In this document: positions 10,814 to 20,278 of the stretch, piece after piece
How positions within the stretch are numbered: the stretch's first letter is position 1
Layout: each line of letters starts with the position of its first letter
Assembly (NCBI GenBank): GCA_024644385.1
Contig: JAHELB010000002.1
Span: 1 to 64,000 of the forward strand
Length of the DNA stretch: 64,000 nt
Reading direction: 5' to 3'
Source of the DNA: Nitrosopumilaceae archaeon
Lineage (GTDB): Archaea > Thermoproteota > Nitrososphaeria > Nitrososphaerales > Nitrosopumilaceae
Translations under genes and position numbers: made by a program
The notes under the pieces: model-generated
What the model was told of the DNA's origin: nothing
What the model saw: only the letters and a program-made list of their open reading frames with translations
Database searches by the model: none

Positions 10814-11470
10814 CTATTCAAATGAAGAAGATGAAGACTGAGACGAAAGTCCAGTTTGAGATGGTACAGATGGGAATTTATCACCAATCTGTTGTTCAGC
10901 AACTGCGGAAGCTTCTTGAAGAATCTTTTCAGTTTCTTCACTTGAAGAGTCACTTTCTAGACTAAATGAGTCTCCTGCCAAAGAGTCCATCATTAATCCA
11001 TTGAGTGTTTGTGTCATTGAATTCAATTCTGAGTCTGCTTCTGGCATGAATCTTCCAAGTGATGACTTCAATCCCTTCATTGTAGACATCGCTGGTCCAA
11101 TTGCTACCATTGCATCGCCAAGGTCATGAATAGTTGTCAATCGTAATTGAACTTGTTCTAATGACATTCTTGCATTGCCGAGCATTTTTGTAACTTTACG
11201 AATTTCAGCTAATTCGTTTGACAATACTTTACTTGTGCTAGTATCATGTTGCTGCATTGCAGTCACGATTCGTTTGAAGAGTTGCGCATCTCTTTCGTGC
11301 AGTTTTCCTAACATCGAGTCCATCTTACTTATTTGGACTTGTAGTTTATTTACTGCAGTTTGAATTCGTGGTTTTAATGCACCCTGTGGTTGTACTGCAT
11401 CACGTATTTTGCCAGTTACACTTTGAGTCTCTTGTCGAGCCCAAGTCTTGTCGAAATTTGGCATGCTCAA
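10814..11470 (-). CDS. cdvB: CdvB/ESCRT-III (Snf7-like) paralog 1
   Basis: LKPRIQTAVNKLQVQISKMDSMLGKLHERD...SNELAEIRKVTKML ESCRT-III core; homologous to 36483..37127. Confidence 0.9.
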   Translation of the reverse strand: MSMPNFDKTWARQETQSVTGKIRDAVQPQGALKPRIQTAVNKLQVQISKMDSMLGKLHERDAQLFKRIVTAMQQHDTSTSKVLSNELAEIRKVTKMLGNARMSLEQVQLRLTTIHDLGDAMVAIGPAMSTMKGLKSSLGRFMPEADSELNSMTQTLNGLMMDSLAGDSFSLESDSSSEETEKILQEASAVAEQQIGDKFPSVPSQTGLSSQSSSSSFE

Positions 11471-11561
11471 TGATTTAGAAATTGATTCTTAATGAGCGGT
11501 GTGTATTTAGATCGACTTTAGACTAAATTTAGCTAACAAACTATTATGATGGTTTTAAAGA

Positions 11562-12335
11562 ATGTTATCTATGACTAGAATTGCTGTATTTGATTCAGGT
11601 TTAGGCTCTTTGTCAATAATTAAAGCAATACAAAGACTTTGTAAATCAGAGATTATTTATTTTGCAGACCAAAAAAATTACCCCTACGGAAATAAACCTA
11701 GAAGGCAGTTGGATCAAATTGTGAAAAAGTCCATCAAATTACTTGAAAAGAAATTCAAACCACAAATAATTGTAATAGGATCAAATACCCCTACAATAAT
11801 ACTAGACATCAAAGGGAATAACATTTTTGGTGTAAATCCCCCAGTTAAACAAGCTGTAAAGAATACTAGAACCAATCATGTGGCAATACTTGCTACAAAA
11901 AGTGTGGTAAAAAGTAAAAATTTATCCATTTATATTAAAAATTGTAATATTGCGAATAAAATAAAAATTCATAAAATTAATGCATCCGAGCTTGTTAATT
12001 TAGTAGAATCAGGAAAATTTATTGATGATAAAAAATTTTGTAAAAAAATAATTAATAATGTATTAAAAAAAAATTTTTTGAAAAATAATATAGATGTTGT
12101 CACATTATCTAGTACTCACTTACCATTTCTAAAATCGATTTTACAATCAGAGTTTCCTAATATTCAGTTTATTGATCCAGCAGAAAAAATTGCAAAAAAA
12201 ATTTTTAAAAGAATTAACAAGAAACAACGAAATCGTAATTTGTTGAAAATATATTCATCAGATGAAACTAATCGGTTCCAAAAAATTTTAATTAATATGG
12301 GTATAAAAAATAAAATAAATTATTTGTCTATTTGA
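11562..12335 (+). CDS. Glutamate/aspartate racemase-like protein (MurI fold) lacking both catalytic Cys
   Basis: IAVFDSGLGSLSII, YPYG; VIGSNTPT in place of ACNTAS and LSSTHLP in place of LGCTHYP. Confidence 0.8.
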   Translation: MLSMTRIAVFDSGLGSLSIIKAIQRLCKSEIIYFADQKNYPYGNKPRRQLDQIVKKSIKLLEKKFKPQIIVIGSNTPTIILDIKGNNIFGVNPPVKQAVKNTRTNHVAILATKSVVKSKNLSIYIKNCNIANKIKIHKINASELVNLVESGKFIDDKKFCKKIINNVLKKNFLKNNIDVVTLSSTHLPFLKSILQSEFPNIQFIDPAEKIAKKIFKRINKKQRNRNLLKIYSSDETNRFQKILINMGIKNKINYLSI

Positions 12336-13092
12336 TTAAAGATTTCCTATATCCATGACTAAAATTTTTATCATAAAGTTTTGAATATTCATAAGAATTT
12401 GAATCAATTACATCACTAATAATTACAATTGCGGTTTTGGTGATTTTTTCATCTCTAACTTTTTTTGTTATGTCATCAAGTGTACCCTTAACAATTTTTT
12501 GATCCTTCCAGCTTGCCCTATATACTACAACAACTGGCGTAGATTTTTTGTAACCCCCAGCGATTGATTCTTTTACGATATCAGGAAGGAGATGAACACT
12601 TAGATAAAAAATCATAGTGGCTTTGTGTTTAGCCAATTCAGAAATTTTTTCTCTTTTTGGGACCTTTGTTCTCGATTCTGCTCGAGTTACAATAATGGTT
12701 TGGGTTATGCCTGGTAGGGTAAGCTGAGTCCCCAATGCGGCAGCTGAGGCTAAAAAGGCCGTAACTCCAGGAACAACTATTGATGAAATTCCTTTTTTTA
12801 GTAAATTGTCCATTTGCTCTTTAATTGCACCATAAATTGAAGGATCTCCGTCATGTAATCTTACAACCAATTTGTTTTTTTTTGCGTTCTTGTATAAAAT
12901 GTCAAAAATTTCTTCTCGTACTAATCTTGAAGCATCATGTAGTTTTCCTTTTTTACAAAGTTTAAGAATGGCAAGAGGAATTAAGGAACCAGAATAGACT
13001 ACAACATCTGCTTTTTGAATTAATTTTTTTGCTTTAATTGTTATTAGTTCAGGATCACCTGGTCCACATCCTACAAAGAAAACATTAGACAC
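12328..13092 (-). CDS. cobM: Precorrin-4/cobalt-precorrin-4 C11-methyltransferase
   Basis: VFFVGCGPGDPELITIKAKKLI, VVYSGSL, RLHDGDPSIYGAIKEQ. Confidence 0.92.
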   Translation of the reverse strand: MSNVFFVGCGPGDPELITIKAKKLIQKADVVVYSGSLIPLAILKLCKKGKLHDASRLVREEIFDILYKNAKKNKLVVRLHDGDPSIYGAIKEQMDNLLKKGISSIVVPGVTAFLASAAALGTQLTLPGITQTIIVTRAESRTKVPKREKISELAKHKATMIFYLSVHLLPDIVKESIAGGYKKSTPVVVVYRASWKDQKIVKGTLDDITKKVRDEKITKTAIVIISDVIDSNSYEYSKLYDKNFSHGYRKSLIK

Positions 13093-13807
13093 GCTTTACC
13101 ACCAATATTGAAAAGTATTTTGTCGTCAAAGTTCCATCATTAACTTCACCTAAGGTTAATTTTCTAATTATTTCATTGTTAGTTCCAAGGTCCTGACCAA
13201 TGGCAAAAATTGAATTATCAGGGAATCCGGACTCTTTTAGCAAATCTATAACTTTATCAAAATATCTTCCATCCTTGAGGAAAACCATAGTTTCAGAATT
13301 TTTTGCAATCTCCTTAACAGTACTCAAATCATAACAGGAGGGAATTATTGAAACTTTTTCTGCACCCTCTGCAATACTTATTCCCACCTTTGATGCAAAT
13401 GTAAAAATTGAAACAATTCCTGGAATTGCACTAATCTTCATTGTAGGATGATTTGTCTTAATTTCTTTATGCATATACATCCATGTGCTATAGAGGTATG
13501 GATCTCCAACGGTGAGATAGACTACATTTTTTCCTGACAATACTTTCTCTGCCATAATTTTGGCGTTTTTTTTCCATGATGCTTCAAGGATTTCCTTATC
13601 TTTTGTCATTGGAAAAATTAACCGGACAATTTCCTGATTTTTAGATTTATCAATTAGATTTGAGACCACGGAGAGAGCTATACTAGGTCTATCCTCTTTT
13701 GAGGCAGGACACATTATTACATCAGCATTATGAATAGCATTAACTGCTTTTACTGTAAGTAATTCAGGATCACCTGGTCCTACTCCAATTCCGATAAGTT
13801 CAGGCAT
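13085..13807 (-). CDS. cbiL: Precorrin-2/cobalt-factor II C20-methyltransferase
   Basis: LIGIGVGPGDPELLTVKAV, VVYLTVGDPYLYSTW. Confidence 0.9.
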   Translation of the reverse strand: MPELIGIGVGPGDPELLTVKAVNAIHNADVIMCPASKEDRPSIALSVVSNLIDKSKNQEIVRLIFPMTKDKEILEASWKKNAKIMAEKVLSGKNVVYLTVGDPYLYSTWMYMHKEIKTNHPTMKISAIPGIVSIFTFASKVGISIAEGAEKVSIIPSCYDLSTVKEIAKNSETMVFLKDGRYFDKVIDLLKESGFPDNSIFAIGQDLGTNNEIIRKLTLGEVNDGTLTTKYFSILVVKRV

Positions 13808-13843
13808 GAAAATAATTATTTTGTTCCCAATTAAAAAGCTAGA

Positions 13844-14434
13844 TTAAATTTTAGTAGCCGAAATAATCGTTACAGGATTTCGTGCTAGCAACATGGTACC
13901 TTTCGTTGTTTTTTTACTCTTTGAAATTGTAACCTGAGTGATATCAACCGAATTAAACGCTAATTTTTCAAGAATTGATAAAACAGAATACAAAGTCTCG
14001 ATAAGTATAATGCCTATTACAATTCTTCCACCGGACTTTAATTTTTCTTGAGATAATTCCACAATTTCTTTGGTATCTCCACCAGTACCTCCAATAAAAA
14101 TAGCGTCAGCTTTTCCTAATTTTGGAATTTTTTCTTTGGCATCGCCGGAAATAACTGAAATATTAGAAACACCAAACTTTTCAATATTTTTTTTTGTTAA
14201 CTCGATTGCATTAGGATCATAATCGATTGATATTACTTTTCCTGAATTTTCTACTTGTAACGCAGCCTCAATTGAGATAGATCCACTTCCACATCCAACA
14301 TCAAATACAGTTTGCCCTGGATTAAGTCGAGCTTTACTCAGTTGGATGGTTCTTACTTCTTCTTTGGTAATTGGAACCTTTTCGGTTCTTTCAAAAAATT
14401 CATCTGGAATTCCTGGAGTTTTATAATTCCACAT
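13844..14434 (-). CDS. cbiT: Cobalt-precorrin-6B C15-methyltransferase (decarboxylating)
   Basis: GIPDEFFERTEKVPITKEEVR, VFDVGCGSGSISIEAA, AIFIGGTGG. Confidence 0.92.
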   Translation of the reverse strand: MWNYKTPGIPDEFFERTEKVPITKEEVRTIQLSKARLNPGQTVFDVGCGSGSISIEAALQVENSGKVISIDYDPNAIELTKKNIEKFGVSNISVISGDAKEKIPKLGKADAIFIGGTGGDTKEIVELSQEKLKSGGRIVIGIILIETLYSVLSILEKLAFNSVDITQVTISKSKKTTKGTMLLARNPVTIISATKI

Positions 14435-14465
14435 ACACTATGCTCCTTTATAATAAATAGTAAAT

Positions 14466-14942
14466 TTAGAGATTAATTCCACTAGAAACACTTCCTGCAT
14501 GGACTAGGGTATATGTCACAATCCAAGTAAACAGATACAAGAAAATATAACTTCCAATTCCCTGTGTAACAATTTTTTTTCTATCAGAAGAAGGTAATTG
14601 CATTTTCATTCCTTTTGCAATTACAATAGTTCCAGCAAAAATAATAATCATAAAACCAATTGAAGACCAACGTCTTTCTTCACCTTCAATATCTTCAAAA
14701 ATAAAGGTAGCAGCAGTACCCGCAATAATTGCCAAACAGACTCTTAACCAGAATAATTTGTTTAGTTTTCTTTCTTTTTCGCTGTTTTCAGCCTGGTTTT
14801 TTTCAGGTTCTGAAGGGGGGGTGATTGGCGAATCAGTAGATTCAATTTCCGGAGTTTCCTCAGGTTTATTCTCTATAGATTCCTTTTTAGAATCTTCAGG
14901 ATTGGGTGTAGGTTTTGATATTTTTTTTTTATGTTTTGCCAA
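14466..14942 (-). CDS. Conserved hypothetical membrane protein with charged/Pro-rich N-terminus
   Basis: Low-complexity KPTPNPEDSKKE... then several hydrophobic segments. Confidence 0.6.
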   Translation of the reverse strand: MAKHKKKISKPTPNPEDSKKESIENKPEETPEIESTDSPITPPSEPEKNQAENSEKERKLNKLFWLRVCLAIIAGTAATFIFEDIEGEERRWSSIGFMIIIFAGTIVIAKGMKMQLPSSDRKKIVTQGIGSYIFLYLFTWIVTYTLVHAGSVSSGINL

Positions 14943-15046
14943 TGAAATTTCTAGTGTGTCTCAATTAATCCTCGTTTAAAATCTTTGGTCATAAAATAAG
15001 CATAATAGACCGCAAGGATATAATTTCACTCGATGAACAATTCACT

Positions 15047-16963
15047 ATGACCCTTGCAGGCATAGAGTTAAATTATTTAGTGAATAAAATTTCGGAACAA
15101 GTTCAAGGTTACTATGTTAGTAACATTTGGGGAATAACTAAAGATAGTATTTTATTCAAATTACACCATCCAGAAAAATCGGATATTTTTATGATGATTT
15201 CAACTTCTGGGGTTTGGTTAACTTCAGTAAAAATTGATCAAATTGAACCTAATAAATTATTAAAAAGATTACGGAGTGATCTTCTTAGATTTAAAATAAA
15301 AAAAATTGAACAGATTGGATCTGAAAGGATAGCATATTTTACTTTTACAGGATTTGATAAAGAATTTGTAATTATTGGAGAATTTTTTGGTGAGGGAAAT
15401 ATTTTACTTTGTAATGAAGAAATGAAAATTCTAGCTTTACAGCATTCAATTGATGTAAGACATCGTAAGTTAGTAGTTGGTTCAAAATATGTCACTCCAC
15501 CTCAAAGCGGAATAGATATTTTTCATATAACCGAATCCGATTTTAAAGATCTCAAAACCTCTGAACTAATAGGAGGAAAATGGTTAGGAAGAACTTTAGG
15601 CTTACCAAAAAAATATGTTGAAGGTATTTTTGATTTGGCAAATATTAATTCGAAAAAAGTTGGTATGAGTTTAACTGAAAAAGAGATCCAAAAAATTTTT
15701 CAAACTACGAAAACAATTGTTTCAGATGTAATCTCAGGTAATCATAGTTGTATAATAGTTCGTAATGAAAAAACTGAAGTGATTCCTGTAAAATTAGGCA
15801 AATTAGAAGAAAAATGTGTTCGAGTTAATAGTTTCATGGAAGGATTAGACATTGTTTTTACGGAAAATATTGTAGCCAAAGGAAAAAGTGCCCAAACAAC
15901 TGAATCTGATAAAAAAATTAAGGACCTTGAAACGCAACTATCTGAACAGGAAAAGGCTATAGAAACAGTAAAGGAAAAATCAAAATACATTACAAATTTA
16001 GCAAATTCCCTTTATGAAATGGTATCAAAAGGGATGATTTCTATAGAAGATATTAATGCTCAGAGTATTCTATCTGAGCACAAGGCACAGCTATCTAAAG
16101 AAAAAGGAATCTCTTTAATTGTCATCAGAGATGAAAAAATAAAAATCAACCCTCAATCATCACTTCAATCGATCGCTTCAGGGTTGTTTAATGAAGCAAA
16201 ACGTCAATCTGGTGCTATTAAATCAATTGAGCAAATAAAAAATAAAACCCAAAAAAAGCTTGAAAAATTAAAAAATAAAACCGAGTTGGAAAAGAACGAG
16301 ATTTTAGTTTCTGAAGTTAGGAAAAAAAATTGGTATGAACGCTATAGATGGTTTTTTACTTCTGATGGAATGCTTGCTATCGGAGGACGAGATGCTCCAT
16401 CAAATTCAGCAGTTGTAAGAAAACACCTTGCAAAGAACGATAAAATTTTTCATGGTGATATTTTTGGATCGCCATTTTTTATACTTAAAGATGCAGAAAC
16501 CACATCCACCATTAGTATGAATGAAGTGGCTCACGCTACGGTTTGTTTTAGTAGAGCTTGGAGAGAAGGAATGCATGGTTTAAGTGCGTTTTGGGTACTT
16601 CCCGATCAGGTAAAAAAATCAGCCCCAAGTGGCCAATTTCTTCCAAAAGGATCCTTTACCATTGAAGGTAAAAGGAATTTTGTAAATATACCATCCCTTA
16701 AATTAGCTGTTGGTATAATTCCACAGGATGACCATTATCTTCTGACATCTGGTCCACCAGCACCAATTAAAAAAAATTCTGTTTGTTATGCAATTATTGA
16801 ACCACATGGTTCAGATATGGTTGAGGTTGCAAAAAAAATTAGACTAGAATTTTCAAAGTTAGAAGAAGAAATTACGAAACTGATAAGCATAGACGATTTT
16901 GTCAGGGCTCTTCCAGCTGGGCAAAGTCAGATTAAGGAAGTGAGTTATGGAGATGCCTCTTGA
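15047..16963 (+). CDS. rqcH: RqcH/Tae2/NEMF family (NFACT) ribosome quality control factor
   Basis: NFACT-N start MTLAGIELNYLVNKI, central coiled coil, NFACT-R WYERYRWFFTSDGMLAIGGRDAPSNSAVVRKHL. Confidence 0.93.
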   Translation: MTLAGIELNYLVNKISEQVQGYYVSNIWGITKDSILFKLHHPEKSDIFMMISTSGVWLTSVKIDQIEPNKLLKRLRSDLLRFKIKKIEQIGSERIAYFTFTGFDKEFVIIGEFFGEGNILLCNEEMKILALQHSIDVRHRKLVVGSKYVTPPQSGIDIFHITESDFKDLKTSELIGGKWLGRTLGLPKKYVEGIFDLANINSKKVGMSLTEKEIQKIFQTTKTIVSDVISGNHSCIIVRNEKTEVIPVKLGKLEEKCVRVNSFMEGLDIVFTENIVAKGKSAQTTESDKKIKDLETQLSEQEKAIETVKEKSKYITNLANSLYEMVSKGMISIEDINAQSILSEHKAQLSKEKGISLIVIRDEKIKINPQSSLQSIASGLFNEAKRQSGAIKSIEQIKNKTQKKLEKLKNKTELEKNEILVSEVRKKNWYERYRWFFTSDGMLAIGGRDAPSNSAVVRKHLAKNDKIFHGDIFGSPFFILKDAETTSTISMNEVAHATVCFSRAWREGMHGLSAFWVLPDQVKKSAPSGQFLPKGSFTIEGKRNFVNIPSLKLAVGIIPQDDHYLLTSGPPAPIKKNSVCYAIIEPHGSDMVEVAKKIRLEFSKLEEEITKLISIDDFVRALPAGQSQIKEVSYGDAS

Positions 16964-17444
16964 AAACGAAATTGAGCCAAAATTTTTTGTAGATGCAATG
17001 TTAGGAAATATCGCAAAAAAATTGAGAATAATGGGCTTTGATACTAGATACTTGACCAATATTGAAGATGGTGAATTAATTAGAATTTCAAAAAAGGATA
17101 ATCGAATTATTATTTCAAGAGATGAAGATTTGATTAGAAAAGCCTTAAAAAATGGGATTAAGGCAATTCTTACAAAAAATATCCATGAAATTGAACAATT
17201 TCGTGAAATTATTAAAGAATCAAAATTGAAAATAATTAAGATAAATGGAGAAAGAGCAAGATGTCCAATGTGTAATTCGAAAACTGAATTGGTGAATAAA
17301 AAAAATATTCAAAAAAAAATTCCCAAAAAAGTTTTAGAATATAACGAAAAATTTTGGATTTGTAAATTTTGTGATAAGATTTTTTGGGAGGGCACACATA
17401 TAAAAAATCTTCAAAAATTTATTGGTGAATTAATTGAAAGATGA
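16947..17444 (+). CDS. Mut7-C RNase (PIN-like) domain protein with zinc ribbon
   Basis: FFVDAMLGNIAKKLRIMGFDTRY, SRDEDLIRKA, CPMC...CKFC; overlaps the 3' end of rqcH. Confidence 0.9.
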   Translation: MEMPLENEIEPKFFVDAMLGNIAKKLRIMGFDTRYLTNIEDGELIRISKKDNRIIISRDEDLIRKALKNGIKAILTKNIHEIEQFREIIKESKLKIIKINGERARCPMCNSKTELVNKKNIQKKIPKKVLEYNEKFWICKFCDKIFWEGTHIKNLQKFIGELIER

Positions 17445-18051
17445 AATGATGATCTCAAAAAATGATGGAGAAAATCTTGTAAAAACAGCTAGAAAAATAG
17501 TCACTGAATTTCTAAAAAATGGAACAACAACAAAACTGGAGGCAAGGTTTCAAAAGGATTTTTCATTTAAATCTGGAGTTTTTGTTACTTTGAATACCTC
17601 GTCAGGTTTGCGTGGTTGTATTGGATATCCCTTTCCAGATAAACAATTATTTAATGCTCTTAGAGACGCAGCAATTTCGGCTGCTACTGAGGATCCAAGA
17701 TTTCCTCCAGTGAAATTCGAAGAACTTGATTCAATTACTTTCGAAGTTACAGTCCTTACACCACCCATAAAAATAGAAGTAAGTAACCAACAAGAATATT
17801 TATTAAAAATCAAAGTTGGACAAGATGGATTAATTGTAAGGCATGGATATAATTCGGGATTACTTCTACCTCAAGTTCCAGTTGAATATGGATGGACCGA
17901 ACAAGAATTTATGGAACATGCTTGCGAAAAGGCAGGATTACCTAAAGATTTTTGGAAAAAGTCAGAAACGGAAATTGAAAAGTTTGAAGGAATTGTCTTT
18001 AAAGAGTTAAAACCTAATGGTAAAATTATTCAAGAAAAGTTATTGGATTAG
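17434..18051 (+). CDS. AMMECR1 domain protein
   Basis: GVFVTLNTSSGLRGCIGYPFP, AAISAATEDPRFPPV, LLPQVPVEYGW. Confidence 0.92.
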   Translation: MKDEMMISKNDGENLVKTARKIVTEFLKNGTTTKLEARFQKDFSFKSGVFVTLNTSSGLRGCIGYPFPDKQLFNALRDAAISAATEDPRFPPVKFEELDSITFEVTVLTPPIKIEVSNQQEYLLKIKVGQDGLIVRHGYNSGLLLPQVPVEYGWTEQEFMEHACEKAGLPKDFWKKSETEIEKFEGIVFKELKPNGKIIQEKLLD

Positions 18052-18418
18052 GAGATTCAGTATCTAATAATATTTTTTTTCCATTTTCAAGAGATGAAAA
18101 TTCTTCTTCGGTAATTGTAATAAGTGGAATATTTGCCAGAGCACATCCGGTTGCTACGGTTAAGTCAACCTTCTCACAAATCATCGCAATTGGCGCTGAA
18201 TTATTAGATTTGATAGAGTAAATGGTGTATGCTCCTACACTACTACCAATACCATATGGAAAAACCAAAATTGTTCCTTTTACTGATTTTTGGAATAAAT
18301 CATGATGTTCGTCACTTATTATTCCAGTTTTTTTATCCATTGTTCCAAGAAAATTAATTGGATTTTGTGATTTTAGAATTATTCCTTGGACTTTTCCTTT
18401 TACTAGAATTTTTTTCAT
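18026..18418 (-). CDS. Aconitase X swivel domain (DUF126; mevalonate 5-phosphate dehydratase small subunit)
   Basis: ISDEHHDLFQKSVKGTILVFPYGIGSSVGAYTIY. Confidence 0.88.
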   Translation of the reverse strand: MKKILVKGKVQGIILKSQNPINFLGTMDKKTGIISDEHHDLFQKSVKGTILVFPYGIGSSVGAYTIYSIKSNNSAPIAMICEKVDLTVATGCALANIPLITITEEEFSSLENGKKILLDTESPNPITFLE

Positions 18419-19569
18419 TTGGTCTCATCTTGAATAATTTTAGATAATGATTTGAGGTTTACATTCACGCCATTAGAATTTTTAAGGTAATAGGCACCTT
18501 TGATACTGTTAGTTGTTACTCCATCAACTGTTTCTTTCTTAATCAAAGGCGTCAAGCAGGTGCAACAGTCGGAAAGAATTTCACATCCTGCTTTTTCCAA
18601 TTGTTTGGTATGTCCTAATCTGGTTGCTTGCTCTTTTACAGTTCTGGGGCAAAAGATCATACATCTTTTTTTGAACGATCTTCCTTTGAGCATTAAAGCT
18701 AAATCGGAGATTTCTTCAAGTCCCAATTGGGGACTTCCAAGCGTGATTAAATCTCCTTTTTCACATGTGTTTAATTCATCATAAACTTTAGTCATCTCAT
18801 CGTCATCAAAATCGATTTTTTCAGATTCGTGATCATCTTCATCAAAATTGAATTTTGCACAGGTTCCTGAAGTGCCCATTCCCCCACAAAGTGATTTACA
18901 GCTTCGCCGGTCCATCTTTCCAATGCCAGAAATGTTTACTGATTCATTACCAACTTTTCCTGCAAAAAAACCAAGGAGTCCATAAGTTAGTTCATTAGGA
19001 TTTTCAACTTTCATCCGAATCGTAAGGTTTGAGGAGATCTCTTTTCTTAATGAAGAATATGGGCTTTTACCTGTCAACGCGCTTGCCAGTGCACTAAATG
19101 CACTTTCTTTGTTAGTTTTTAAATTATCAAAAGAATTTGCGTGAATTGCTGCGTTACTTTCTGCGAATGATACCTGAGTTCCTGCTTTTGGAATTTCAAA
19201 AATTTCGTAAGGAATACAAGAAAATGAAGGAATAACTCCCATCGTTTCGTACGATTGTTTAATTGAGAGTTGTTTTGAGATGAAGTTATCCTCTAAATTA
19301 TATTTCGAGACACTATCAATATCAAATCCCATAGGATTAAGACTGGTCTTTACCTTGACTCTAGCATTTTTACTCATATTGGAGAGAAACTCCTCACCAG
19401 CATCTCCTATTGTATTATAATTAACCCCAGAAAGATGTGCCCACTCTATTGGAATTAGTTTTTCTGCATCGGTTGCCTCTCCGGTTGCAACTAAAATTCT
19501 ATAAGCTGTCTGCATAGTTTCTCCATGCTCACCTTTTAATGCAGATTCTTCTTCTTTAGTTAGATCCAT
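18415..19569 (-). CDS. Aconitase X catalytic domain (mevalonate 5-phosphate dehydratase large subunit); start placed at MDLTKEEESALKGEHG
   Basis: GEHGETMQTAYRILVATGEATDAEKLIPIEWAHLSGVNY; the N-terminal extension of the given ORF is antisense to nth. Confidence 0.88.
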   Translation of the reverse strand: MDLTKEEESALKGEHGETMQTAYRILVATGEATDAEKLIPIEWAHLSGVNYNTIGDAGEEFLSNMSKNARVKVKTSLNPMGFDIDSVSKYNLEDNFISKQLSIKQSYETMGVIPSFSCIPYEIFEIPKAGTQVSFAESNAAIHANSFDNLKTNKESAFSALASALTGKSPYSSLRKEISSNLTIRMKVENPNELTYGLLGFFAGKVGNESVNISGIGKMDRRSCKSLCGGMGTSGTCAKFNFDEDDHESEKIDFDDDEMTKVYDELNTCEKGDLITLGSPQLGLEEISDLALMLKGRSFKKRCMIFCPRTVKEQATRLGHTKQLEKAGCEILSDCCTCLTPLIKKETVDGVTTNSIKGAYYLKNSNGVNVNLKSLSKIIQDETK

Positions 19570-19600
19570 TAGTAGTTGTTGGTTATTACAGATATAATAC

Positions 19601-20278
19601 TTGTACGTAAAAATTTTGATAGAGATGAAAAAAATTCTCCAAGGAATGCAAAATACAATGAATTCTGTCAAGCCTCCAAGAATGACTGCTCTTCGAAAAC
19701 TCCATGAGGCAGAAACAGGAGGTCCATTTAGTATTTTAATTGGAACCATACTATCTGCGCGTACAAAAGATGAAAGCACAACCAAGGTCGTAAAAGCTTT
19801 ATTTTCCGAATACAAAAATGCAAAGGATCTTGCAAATGCCAAATTAAAAAATATTGAAAAAATTATCAAGCCTATTGGATTTTATCATGTTAAAGCTAAA
19901 AGAATTATTGAAGTTGCAAAGATTATTGATTCTAAATATAAAGGAAAAGTACCAGCTGATCTTGAAAAATTAGTAGGACTTCCTGGTGTTGGCAGAAAAA
20001 CTGCAAACTGTGTTTTAGTTTATGCTTACGATAAACCAGCAATACCGGTAGATATCCACGTTCATAGAATCTCAAATAGATTAGGTTTGGTTGATACAAA
20101 AACTCCAGAAGAGACGGAATTTGAATTAATGGAAAAAGTTCCAAAAAAATTTTGGCTTGAGATAAATGATACATTTGTGATGTATGGTCAGAATATTTGT
20201 AAGCCAATTTCTCCAATGTGTGATGTTTGCAGGATTAAAAAATTTTGTAAATACTACAAAACTAAGACCTCTTCTTAG
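19601..20278 (+). CDS. nth: Endonuclease III (likely start at internal Met MKKILQ, 19625)
   Basis: LSARTKDE, LPGVGRKTANCVL, HVHRISNRLGL, C-x-C cluster CKPISPMCDVCRIKKFC. Confidence 0.93.
   Translation: MYVKILIEMKKILQGMQNTMNSVKPPRMTALRKLHEAETGGPFSILIGTILSARTKDESTTKVVKALFSEYKNAKDLANAKLKNIEKIIKPIGFYHVKAKRIIEVAKIIDSKYKGKVPADLEKLVGLPGVGRKTANCVLVYAYDKPAIPVDIHVHRISNRLGLVDTKTPEETEFELMEKVPKKFWLEINDTFVMYGQNICKPISPMCDVCRIKKFCKYYKTKTSS

Noticed and set aside
19570-19869. N-terminal 100-aa extension of the aconitase X ORF (MIIFSIFFNLAFARS...)
   Set aside because: Fully antisense to the nth gene; real start is MDLTKEEESALKGEHG with family-conserved N-terminus
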